Assembly (NCBI GenBank): GCA_022340425.1
Contig: JAJDNY010000061.1
Span: forward strand, 1-54,216
DNA: 54,216 nucleotides
DNA from: Desulfobacteraceae bacterium
GTDB taxonomy: Bacteria; Desulfobacterota; Desulfobacteria; Desulfobacterales; JAABRJ01
Direction: 5' to 3'
The position numbers were made by a program, and so were the translations under genes. A model generated the notes under the pieces. That model saw only the letters and a list, made by a program, of their open reading frames with translations. It did no database searches and was not told where the DNA came from. Of the stretch, positions 42,582 through 49,482 are shown piece by piece. How positions within the stretch are numbered: position 1 is the first letter of the stretch; each line of letters starts with the position of its first letter.

Positions 42582-44194
42582 AAGAGCCGGGTTATCTCAT
42601 CGACTTCGAAACACGGCCAGGAAACCGGCCGCCCGTCATAAAGCGCCTCGATTCCCTCGCCGGCCGCCAGCACCTCCCCGATAACGGCCACTGCAACGCC
42701 GGCCGAGCGGATGGCCGCCGCCAGGCCATCGGCGGCCGCGGCGGCGCAGGTGATTAGAAGGCTGCCGGAGCCGATCAGCCCCAGCGGGTTGAGCCCCAGG
42801 AGATCGGTCAGCTTGCGGGTTTCGGGCAATATCGGGATCCGCTCCATGTCCACCCGGATGCGATGCCCGCCCGCCTCCCCCAGTTCCTTGAGCGCTGCCG
42901 CCAGCCCCCCCTCGGTGACGTCGTGCATGGCGCTGACCCCCGGCGTGTCGGCGGCGATGCGGGCTTCGGTGATGATGCTGATCTGCTCCAGAAACTGCCG
43001 GCAGGCCTCGATTTCATCGGCGCCCACGCCCAGCGCCGCCAGCCGCCGCCCGAACTCGCGGGCGATGATGGCGGTGCCTTCCACCGCAACACCCTTGGTG
43101 AGCAGCACCTGGTCGCCGGGGGCCATGTTGCGTTTGTCCACCAGCGCGGCGCACGCGACGGTGCCGGCCAGCATCCCGATCACCACCGGGCGGGTGACCG
43201 CATCGGTGATTTCGGTGTGCCCGCCGCAAAGCGTGATCCCCCAACGCTGGCAGGTGGCCCGCAGCTCGTTCATCACCCGCCAGATTTCGGCGCCGGTGAC
43301 CCCCCGCGGAAACAACAGGGTGGTCAGCAGCCAGCGCGGCACGGCCCCAGAGGTGGCAATGTCGTTGGCGTTGACAACCACCGCATACTGGCCGATGGCA
43401 TCGGTGGCGAAGGTGATCGGATCGGATTTCAGCACCAGCACCTCATCGGAGGTCACGTCCACCGCGGCCGTGTCCTCACCGACGCCCGGTTTGACGATCA
43501 TGGCGGGATCCTCGAAGGGCAGCTGGGTGAAAAAGGCCCGCAAAAGGGCGTTGGGCAGCTTACCGCAGGGCAGCACGCGCCCCATGCCCAGGATCGGCAT
43601 CAGTTCCCCGAGGCTTGCGATGGTGAAGTCGCTCTGCAGGCGAATGGCCGCGGAATGCTCGCGGTTGTCCAGGAAAACGGTCACGGCTCCGGCCCGCTGA
43701 CCGGCCTCCACGTCGAACACATAATCCCCCACCATCAGGATTTCCTGGGGCGCCACGGCCAGCGTCCGGGCCGCCAGCAGAATGCCGTCGGCACTGGGTT
43801 TGGGGCGCACAGGAGCATCGCGGGAAACGATCAGGTCGAAATCCGTCACGCCGAGCCCGCTGAAATTCTCCAGCGCACGGGCCACCGAGCGGGCGCAGTT
43901 GCGGGTCACGATGCCCACCTTGAGGCCCCGCCGGCGCAGCTCACGCAGGATCTGCTCGGCCTCGGGGTTGGGCAGCGAGCGTGCGGCGGCCGCCATCTCG
44001 AAGCACTCCAGATCAGCGGCGGCGGCCTCACGCTGGCCGCCGACCGGCAGAGCCTCGAGAAACTCGAGCACCGGCATGTCGGCCGGGCAGCCGATGGCCG
44101 CCTTGAAGGTGCCAAAATCCAGGGCACCGGGCAGGGTCAGGGTGCCGTCAAAATCAAAGAGTACCGCCCGGATCACAAAGGGGATCGGGATCAT
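42578..44194 (-). CDS. HAD phosphatase fused to a PurM/AIRS-like domain
   Basis: 538 residues. The N-terminal HAD part (1-200) has motif I DFDGTLT (14-20), motif II VTRN (97-100), Lys in RPKPSADGI (K132) and motif IV VGDYVFDVEAG (155-165). The C-terminal part (about 207-538) is a HypE/SelD/ThiL-type AIR synthase fold: GVGEDTAAVDV, LKSDPITFATDAIGQYAVVV, NANDIATSGA, LCGGHTEITDAV, AMHDVTEGGLAAAL. It lacks the HypE C-terminal PRxC tail, so it is not a hydrogenase maturation HypE. The joint activity (ATP-dependent phosphorylation paired with phosphate removal) is unknown. The ATG at 44194 follows GGAAAG; it lies 73 bases after lysA. Confidence 0.82.
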   Translation of the reverse strand: MIPIPFVIRAVLFDFDGTLTLPGALDFGTFKAAIGCPADMPVLEFLEALPVGGQREAAAADLECFEMAAAARSLPNPEAEQILRELRRRGLKVGIVTRNCARSVARALENFSGLGVTDFDLIVSRDAPVRPKPSADGILLAARTLAVAPQEILMVGDYVFDVEAGQRAGAVTVFLDNREHSAAIRLQSDFTIASLGELMPILGMGRVLPCGKLPNALLRAFFTQLPFEDPAMIVKPGVGEDTAAVDVTSDEVLVLKSDPITFATDAIGQYAVVVNANDIATSGAVPRWLLTTLLFPRGVTGAEIWRVMNELRATCQRWGITLCGGHTEITDAVTRPVVIGMLAGTVACAALVDKRNMAPGDQVLLTKGVAVEGTAIIAREFGRRLAALGVGADEIEACRQFLEQISIITEARIAADTPGVSAMHDVTEGGLAAALKELGEAGGHRIRVDMERIPILPETRKLTDLLGLNPLGLIGSGSLLITCAAAAADGLAAAIRSAGVAVAVIGEVLAAGEGIEALYDGRPVSWPCFEVDEITRLF

Positions 44195-44267
44195 ATCGGA
44201 TCGCTTTCCGGAAAGGGCGCCAGCGCCCCTGCCTGCAGCTTGGAATGCGGGACTATCGGGGCTGCGA

Positions 44268-45536
44268 TCACCCGGCGCCGGGCCGCAAGACCCTGGGCGC
44301 AAAGGTCAGGGTCGCGAAATAATCCGCCGGCGTCTCCTCCCGCCGTATCAGTTCCACCGTGCCGTCGCTACGTAGCAGCAGTTCCTTGGGACGCAGCTTG
44401 CCGTTGTAGTTGAAGCCCATGGAATGCCCGTGCGCACCGGTATCCTGAATCAGCAGCAGATCCCCGGGAACGATGTCCGGCAGCGGGCGCTGGACAGCGA
44501 ACTTGTCGTTGTTCTCGCACAGCGATCCCACCACATCCACCACCCGCTCGTTTTTACCCTGGGGTTTGCCCACGACCTCGATGTGGTGGTAGGCGCCGTA
44601 CATTCCCGGGCGCATCAGTGCCGACATGCAGGCGTCCACGCCGATATAGCGCCGGTAAATGTTCTTTTCATTGATGGCGGTGGTCACCAGAACCCCGTGG
44701 GGCCCGGTCACGTAGCGCCCGCTTTCGAGAAAGAGCTTGGGCTGATACCCGTGCTGGTCTTCAAAGGCCGCCAGCAGGGCCGTGATCTGAAGCCCCATCC
44801 CGGCGAGGTCCAGGGGTGTTTCTTCAGGCCGGTAGGGTATCCCCAGGCCGCCGCCGATGTTGATGAACTCGAAGACAATCCCCAGTTCGGCGCTGATGCG
44901 CTCCACCTCTTGGAGCAGCATACGGGTGGTTTCCACCATATAATCCGCCTGAAGTTCGTTGGAAACCAGCATCGTGTGGAGCCCGAAGCGGCGGGCGCCG
45001 CGCTCCCGCGCCAATCGGTAGGCATCCACCAGCTGTTCGTGACTGACCCCGTACTTGGCCTCTTCGGGCTTGCCAATGATCGCGTTGCCGCCCCGACGGG
45101 GGCCGGGGTTGTAGCGAAAACAGATCAGTTCGGGCATCTGCGGGACCTTGGGCACCAGAGTGATGTCGTCCAGGTTGAGCAGGCAGCCGCCCTCGGCCGC
45201 GGCCAGTTGGAACTCCTCGCGGGTGGTGTTGTTGGAGGTGAACATGATCTCCTCACCCCGGGCGCCCACATCCCGGCTGAGGGTCAACTCGGTGCTCGAA
45301 CTGCAGTCGAAACCGAAACCGACTTGGCGGATCAGCGCCAGCACCGCAGGGTTGGGCAGCGCCTTGACGGCGTAATATTCTTGGAAAAAGCTTGCCCCGG
45401 CAAAGGCCTTTTTGAGGGTCTGACAGGTGTTTAGGATTCCCTTTTCGTCGTAGATGTGAAACGGGGTGCCGAAGAAATCGACGATCTTCGCCAGCCGAGG
45501 GGTCAGGCGGTTTTTGAAATCAGCGGACATGGGCAT
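44268..45536 (-). CDS. lysA: Diaminopimelate decarboxylase family protein
   Basis: 422 residues of fold III PLP decarboxylases. PLP Lys is K58 in YYAVKALPNP. Phosphate-loop FINIGGGLGIPYRPEE, ESGRYVTGPHG and the intersubunit Cys region VGSLCENNDKFA (usually CESxD) are present. It most likely decarboxylates meso-diaminopimelate to lysine, though related enzymes act on other D-amino acids. The ATG at 45536 follows AGGAGG with nine-base spacing. It lies downstream of the Lrp gene across a hairpin-rich gap, so lysine- or Lrp-dependent control is plausible. Confidence 0.85.
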   Translation of the reverse strand: MPMSADFKNRLTPRLAKIVDFFGTPFHIYDEKGILNTCQTLKKAFAGASFFQEYYAVKALPNPAVLALIRQVGFGFDCSSSTELTLSRDVGARGEEIMFTSNNTTREEFQLAAAEGGCLLNLDDITLVPKVPQMPELICFRYNPGPRRGGNAIIGKPEEAKYGVSHEQLVDAYRLARERGARRFGLHTMLVSNELQADYMVETTRMLLQEVERISAELGIVFEFINIGGGLGIPYRPEETPLDLAGMGLQITALLAAFEDQHGYQPKLFLESGRYVTGPHGVLVTTAINEKNIYRRYIGVDACMSALMRPGMYGAYHHIEVVGKPQGKNERVVDVVGSLCENNDKFAVQRPLPDIVPGDLLLIQDTGAHGHSMGFNYNGKLRPKELLLRSDGTVELIRREETPADYFATLTFAPRVLRPGAG

Positions 45537-45577
45537 GGGGCGGTACCTCCTGGCGGGTGCCAAAGGGCGGCGATGAG

Positions 45578-45660
45578 GCCAAAGTCCAGCTTCCGGGAGG
45601 CGCTGCGGCTTCAGGCCGCTGCGACGTTGTTTGGCAACGTCCGGTTTCGGGCGCTTTGGC
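45578..45660. repeat. Multi-hairpin region between lrp and lysA
   Basis: GCCAAAG (45578) and CTTTGGC (ending 45660) enclose two further hairpins: GCGGC-TTCAG-GCCGC (45605-45619) and GACGTTG-TTTGG-CAACGTC (45623-45641). No T tract follows. It falls in the likely lysA leader. Confidence 0.65.
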
Positions 45661-45672
45661 GGTTCTTAGAGG

Positions 45673-46134
45673 TTAAGCCGGGGCTTCCGGCGGAATCTGA
45701 AAGGTTTCCTTGTAGGTGGTCAGGGCGATGCGGGTGCGGGTGGCGCCAATACCTTCCAGCGGGGCGATCTGCTCCCGCAGGACCTGCCCCAGCTCGCGGG
45801 TCCCGCCGACCCGCAGCTTGAGAAAAAAGCCGTCCTCGCCTGAAAGGTAATGGACTTCCTGGACCGCCGGGATGGCCGCCAGGCGACGGCCAAGGGCGTC
45901 GTCGCCGCCGGGGCGGGCGCTGCCCACCGAGACGAATGCCACCATTTCGCGGCCGAAGCGCGCCGGGTTCAGGCGCACCTCGTAGCCGTCGATGATCCCC
46001 AGCTTCTCCAACTTGCGGATGCGCTCCAGCACGGCCGAGGGTGCCATGCCCACCTTGCGTGCGACCTCCACGTTGGGGATGCGGGCCTTTTTCTGCAAGA
46101 TCCGGATAATCTGAAGACTAATTTCGTCAATCAT
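45673..46134 (-). CDS. Lrp/AsnC family transcriptional regulator
   Basis: 153 residues. The HTH is at 1-55 (ISLQIIRILQKKARIPNVEV, APSAVLERIRKLEKLGII). The RAM/ligand domain follows (VAFVSVGSARPGG, VQEVHYLSGEDGFFLKLRV, TRIALTTYKE). Such proteins bind amino acids and regulate their metabolism. The adjacent lysA suggests a lysine or other amino-acid role. A palindrome TTTACGTAAA (46196-46205) and an AT-rich stretch with TTGACA upstream fit an autoregulated promoter. Confidence 0.9.
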   Translation of the reverse strand: MIDEISLQIIRILQKKARIPNVEVARKVGMAPSAVLERIRKLEKLGIIDGYEVRLNPARFGREMVAFVSVGSARPGGDDALGRRLAAIPAVQEVHYLSGEDGFFLKLRVGGTRELGQVLREQIAPLEGIGATRTRIALTTYKETFQIPPEAPA

Positions 46135-46440
46135 TCTTTATTCCAAGTTTTTTTTCAGCTATTATTCGTATTATACCTCCTTGTCAAGACTATTATTTAC
46201 GTAAAGCAATCAATTAAAGAATAATATCCGCCGCGCCGTCTGCATGCCCGGCTGGTGCACCGGTCAATTTTCACTTTACATTTCGGGGGTGATCCACTAT
46301 GAGCTTAACATATCGAATATTTTCATAAACCTACCCAATAGAGCCGCTCGGCCGCGGCCGCACCAGGGGGTGGAAGCAGCTCCGGGGGTTGCAGCCCTGA
46401 TCCGAAACCGCCAAAGCAAACCACAAGGAGGAGACCCATT
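46135..46440. promoter_or_regulatory. 306-bp divergent control region of lrp and the TAXI gene
   Basis: AT-rich at 46135-46230. For lrp (minus), TTGACA (46179-46184) precedes TAATAG-like -10 sequence, and the perfect palindrome TTTACGTAAA (46196-46205) lies just upstream. No firm promoter for the TAXI gene is seen. Confidence 0.5.
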
Positions 46441-47433
46441 ATGGACGCAATCAGACGCATTTTGTTGGTAGTCTTCCTGGCGCTGCCCCTGACGGGCGTT
46501 TTCACGGCCATGGCAATGGAACCCATCGGCATGGGGATCATCACCGGCGGCACCAAGGGCACCTATTTTCAGTTTGGCCTGGATATGCAAAAGCTGCTGA
46601 AGCCCCAAGGGTTCGATCTCAGCGTTTACGATTCCTCCGGGTCGGTGGAAAACATCTTCGCCGTTTACCAGCGGCCGCGCACCCAGATGGGGATCGTGCA
46701 GTCCGACGTCCTGGCCTTTGTGGCCAAAGTGCAGACGGACCCGGTATTGCAGCGCATCGCCAACCGCATCAAGATGGTCTTTCCCCTCTACAACGAGGAA
46801 ATTCACCTCCTGGGGCGCAGCGACATCAGCGAGTTTGACGATCTCGCCGGGCGCCGGGTGGCCATCGGACAGGACGGCAGCGGCACCTATCTCACCGCCA
46901 AGCTGCTCTTCGAGGTGTCCGAGGTGGCCCCGGCGGAGATGGTCAATATCGGCACCGACGAGGCCCTGGCCGAACTCAAGGCGGGCCGCATCGACGCCAT
47001 GTTCTACGTGGCGGGCTTTCCGGTGAAACTTTTCCGGGAGGGGGTTACGGCCGCAGACGAGCTGGCCCTGGTGCCCATTTTGAACAAGAACATTCTCGAG
47101 TTTTACCCGGCGGGCGAGATACCGGCCGGCACCTATGAATGGCAAGCTGCCGCGGTCAGCACCGCAGCGGTCAAGGCCGTGCTGATTTCCTACGACTTCC
47201 GCAGGGCCAACTGTGAATATGTCGGGCGCGTGGCCCGCATCATCGCCGACAACCTGGCCTGGTTGCGCCAAAACGGCCACCCCAAATGGCAGGCGGTGGA
47301 TATCGACTACCCCCTCAAGGGGTGGGAGCAGTATGATTGCGTCCGGAACTACCTGGACCGCAGCCTCCCCCAGGAAACCAAGCCCCCGGCCGAAATCAAC
47401 CCGGTTCTGGACGCCATCAAACGCATGCTCTAA
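46441..47433 (+). CDS. TAXI-family TRAP solute-binding protein, orphan
   Basis: 330 residues. A Sec signal peptide (RRILLVVFLALPLTGVFTAMAM) precedes a TAXI fold: GMGIITGGTKGTYFQFGLDM, RTQMGIVQSDVLAFV, LAGRRVAIGQDGSGTYLTA, and a C-terminal helix-rich end. TAXI proteins bind carboxylates or similar solutes for tripartite DctQM-type importers. No QM permease gene is present, so it must share a distant partner or act as a sensor. AAGGAGGAG precedes the ATG. The ExeA-like gene begins 76 bases after its stop. Confidence 0.86.
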   Translation: MDAIRRILLVVFLALPLTGVFTAMAMEPIGMGIITGGTKGTYFQFGLDMQKLLKPQGFDLSVYDSSGSVENIFAVYQRPRTQMGIVQSDVLAFVAKVQTDPVLQRIANRIKMVFPLYNEEIHLLGRSDISEFDDLAGRRVAIGQDGSGTYLTAKLLFEVSEVAPAEMVNIGTDEALAELKAGRIDAMFYVAGFPVKLFREGVTAADELALVPILNKNILEFYPAGEIPAGTYEWQAAAVSTAAVKAVLISYDFRRANCEYVGRVARIIADNLAWLRQNGHPKWQAVDIDYPLKGWEQYDCVRNYLDRSLPQETKPPAEINPVLDAIKRML

Positions 47434-47509
47434 TGCCGGCAGGTCCTGCCGGCAGTCGTCTGGAACGGCTTCCCCGGTTTTATAGCCGCAAGCGAGGATC
47501 ATCCGCGTC

Positions 47510-49213
47510 ATGTACCTGGCCTACTACAACCTCAGCGCCAAGCCGTTTCAGATCAGCACCGACCCGGCCTTCCTGTGGCTGGGCCCCAAACACCGCGAAG
47601 CCCTGTCCACCCTGAGATACGGGGTGATGGACAACCGCGGTTTTCTGCTGCTGACCGGGGATGTCGGCACCGGCAAGACAACCCTGATTCATGCGCTGCT
47701 CAAAAGCCTCTCCCAGGAGGTGGTGGCGGCCAGCGTGCCGGACCCCGGGCTGTCACCACTGGACTTTTTCAACTATATCTCGCGGGGGTTTCATTTCGGC
47801 ACGCGCTTCGCCTCCAAAGGCGATTTTTTGGATCATTTCATCGATTTTCTGGAAAGATCGCATGCGGCCCACAAAAAGGTACTGCTGATCATCGACGAGT
47901 CCCAGCGCCTGACCTCCGAACTGCTGGAGGAAATCCGGCTGCTGTCCAATATCGAGAAGTACGAAAACAAGCTGCTCAACATTTTTTTTGTGGGCCAAAA
48001 CGAATTCAATCAGTTTCTGATGCTGCCGGAACACAAAGCCATCCGTCAGCGGATCACCATCAACTATCACATCACCCCGTTAACCGAAATCGAAACCGGG
48101 GCCTACGTCCGCCATCGGCTCAAGGTGGCCGGCGCCCGGATGGAGATCTTCGATGAGGGCGGCATCGGCGAGGTCTTTCGTTTTTCCAGCGGCTACCCCC
48201 GGCTGATCAACATCATTTGCGACCATGCGCTGCTTTCCGGGTTTATCAAAAGCGCGGAGGTCGTGACGGCGGCGATTGTGAGCGACTGCGCCGCCGATCT
48301 GACCCTGCCGCAACGCGACGTTCTGCAAGCCGAGATCGCCAAGACCGAGCGGCCGGAGCCCCCCCTGCCGGCCGCCGTGCGGGAGTCGGGCCCGGCCGCA
48401 CCAGCCCCGCAGCGAAACCGCTGGCAGCGTTCCGCCCTGCTGGTGGCGCTTCTCGCAGCGCTGCTGCTGGGCCTTTTCGGGCTTTACCCCCAGGGCTTCG
48501 AACGCCTGAAGACATTGTGGCACAGCCAGTTTCAGGGGATGACGGCCGGCACCGGGGCCCCCCCGCCGACCCAAGTCGCCCCGGAACCGCCCCCCCCGGC
48601 TGGGGCGCCCGGCACCCCGCCGCTTCCCTCCCCGAAACCGCCGGCGACACCCGCCCCGGAAACCCCAAAGCCTCCGGCCGCAACAGCCGCCGCGCCACAA
48701 ACCGCAACTCCTTTGAAGCCGGTTGCAGCAACGCCACCCGCCGAGCCCGTTTCAGCGACACCCGCAGCGCCCGCCGAAACCGCCGCCGGCACCCCGCCGG
48801 TTTCCCCCGTGAAACCTCCGGCGACGCCCACTCCGAAGACCCCAAAGCCGCCGGCCGCAACAGCCGCCGCTCCCCAAACCGCAGCCCCCCGGAAGCCGGT
48901 TGCAGCACCCCCACCCGCCGAGACCGTTACAGCGGCACCCGCAGCGCCCGCCGAAACCGCCGCCGGCACCCCGGCACCCGACGGAGACCCGGATAAACCG
49001 CTGCCGACTGTCCCGATGGAACCGCAGCCTCCGCCCGCTGGGCTCGAAGACCAGCGAGGCGCGCAAAATTTCGAACAAAAAGACGCACGAAAGCCGCTTC
49101 CGGCCAAGGCTGCAACCGAGGAGCTGCGGCAAGAAGACGCCGACGCCGACGCCGGTTCGGATCCGGGGGACATCATTGATTGGGTGCTGGAAAAAAACAA
49201 ACGGCGGCAATAG
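47510..49213 (+). CDS. ExeA-like AAA ATPase with Pro/Ala repeat tail
   Basis: 567 residues. An AAA domain of the ExeA/GspA type (MYLAYYNLSAKPF, Walker A GDVGTGKT at 50-57, VLLIIDESQRL, SGYPRLINIICDHALL) is followed by a membrane helix (about 306-326) and a long Pro/Ala/Thr-rich tail. The tail contains a 59-residue tandem repeat. It is a paralogue of the MshM-like protein at 11226 but has no SPOR domain. The tail would lie in the periplasm and may span to the wall. The link to a secretion or pilus system cannot be shown from neighbours. Confidence 0.8.
   Translation: MYLAYYNLSAKPFQISTDPAFLWLGPKHREALSTLRYGVMDNRGFLLLTGDVGTGKTTLIHALLKSLSQEVVAASVPDPGLSPLDFFNYISRGFHFGTRFASKGDFLDHFIDFLERSHAAHKKVLLIIDESQRLTSELLEEIRLLSNIEKYENKLLNIFFVGQNEFNQFLMLPEHKAIRQRITINYHITPLTEIETGAYVRHRLKVAGARMEIFDEGGIGEVFRFSSGYPRLINIICDHALLSGFIKSAEVVTAAIVSDCAADLTLPQRDVLQAEIAKTERPEPPLPAAVRESGPAAPAPQRNRWQRSALLVALLAALLLGLFGLYPQGFERLKTLWHSQFQGMTAGTGAPPPTQVAPEPPPPAGAPGTPPLPSPKPPATPAPETPKPPAATAAAPQTATPLKPVAATPPAEPVSATPAAPAETAAGTPPVSPVKPPATPTPKTPKPPAATAAAPQTAAPRKPVAAPPPAETVTAAPAAPAETAAGTPAPDGDPDKPLPTVPMEPQPPPAGLEDQRGAQNFEQKDARKPLPAKAATEELRQEDADADAGSDPGDIIDWVLEKNKRRQ
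48635..48974 (+). repeat. 177-bp tandem coding repeat (about two copies)
   Basis: Unit 1 runs 48635-48811 and unit 2 begins at 48812, encoding KPPATPxPxTPKPPAATAAA and following residues twice, with about 80% identity by eye. It lies in the periplasmic tail of the ExeA-like protein and keeps the frame. Confidence 0.8.
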
Positions 49214-49482
49214 CGAGGGGATGCCGCCATACGGCTTGGGCAGCGGCGGAGCGTTTGGGGGGAAGATTCCCGAGGGTGGAATTTTTTTTGCTGCGGCAAC
49301 GCAGCCGCCAGGTGCCGGGAAACGTCACCAGCGGGCGGGACCGATACGGACGCGAACCATGGCTGAAAGCACTTGGGAATTGCCGGGGCGGCGGGGTCAG
49401 CGGTGATATGCGCCTTGCCCAAACCGGCGGCCGGGAGAGCGACTATCCTGGAAGCGTTCCGATGCCCATCGGGTCGGGGCCG

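Noticed and set aside
42578-44194. Annotation of the AIRS part as HypE or SelD
   Set aside because: The HypE C-terminal PRxC tail and the SelD catalytic Cys/Sec motif are absent, and no hydrogenase or selenium genes are near.
42863-44413. Open frame of 516 codons antisense to the HAD-AIRS gene
   Set aside because: It has low-complexity, His/Gly/Arg-rich sequence with no motif and is opposite a well-supported gene.
49214-49482. Terminator or gene in the gap after the ExeA-like gene
   Set aside because: Eight T occur at 49282-49289, but the preceding stem is only 4-5 bp and distant; a 6-bp GNRA hairpin follows the T run instead of preceding it. No gene is seen.
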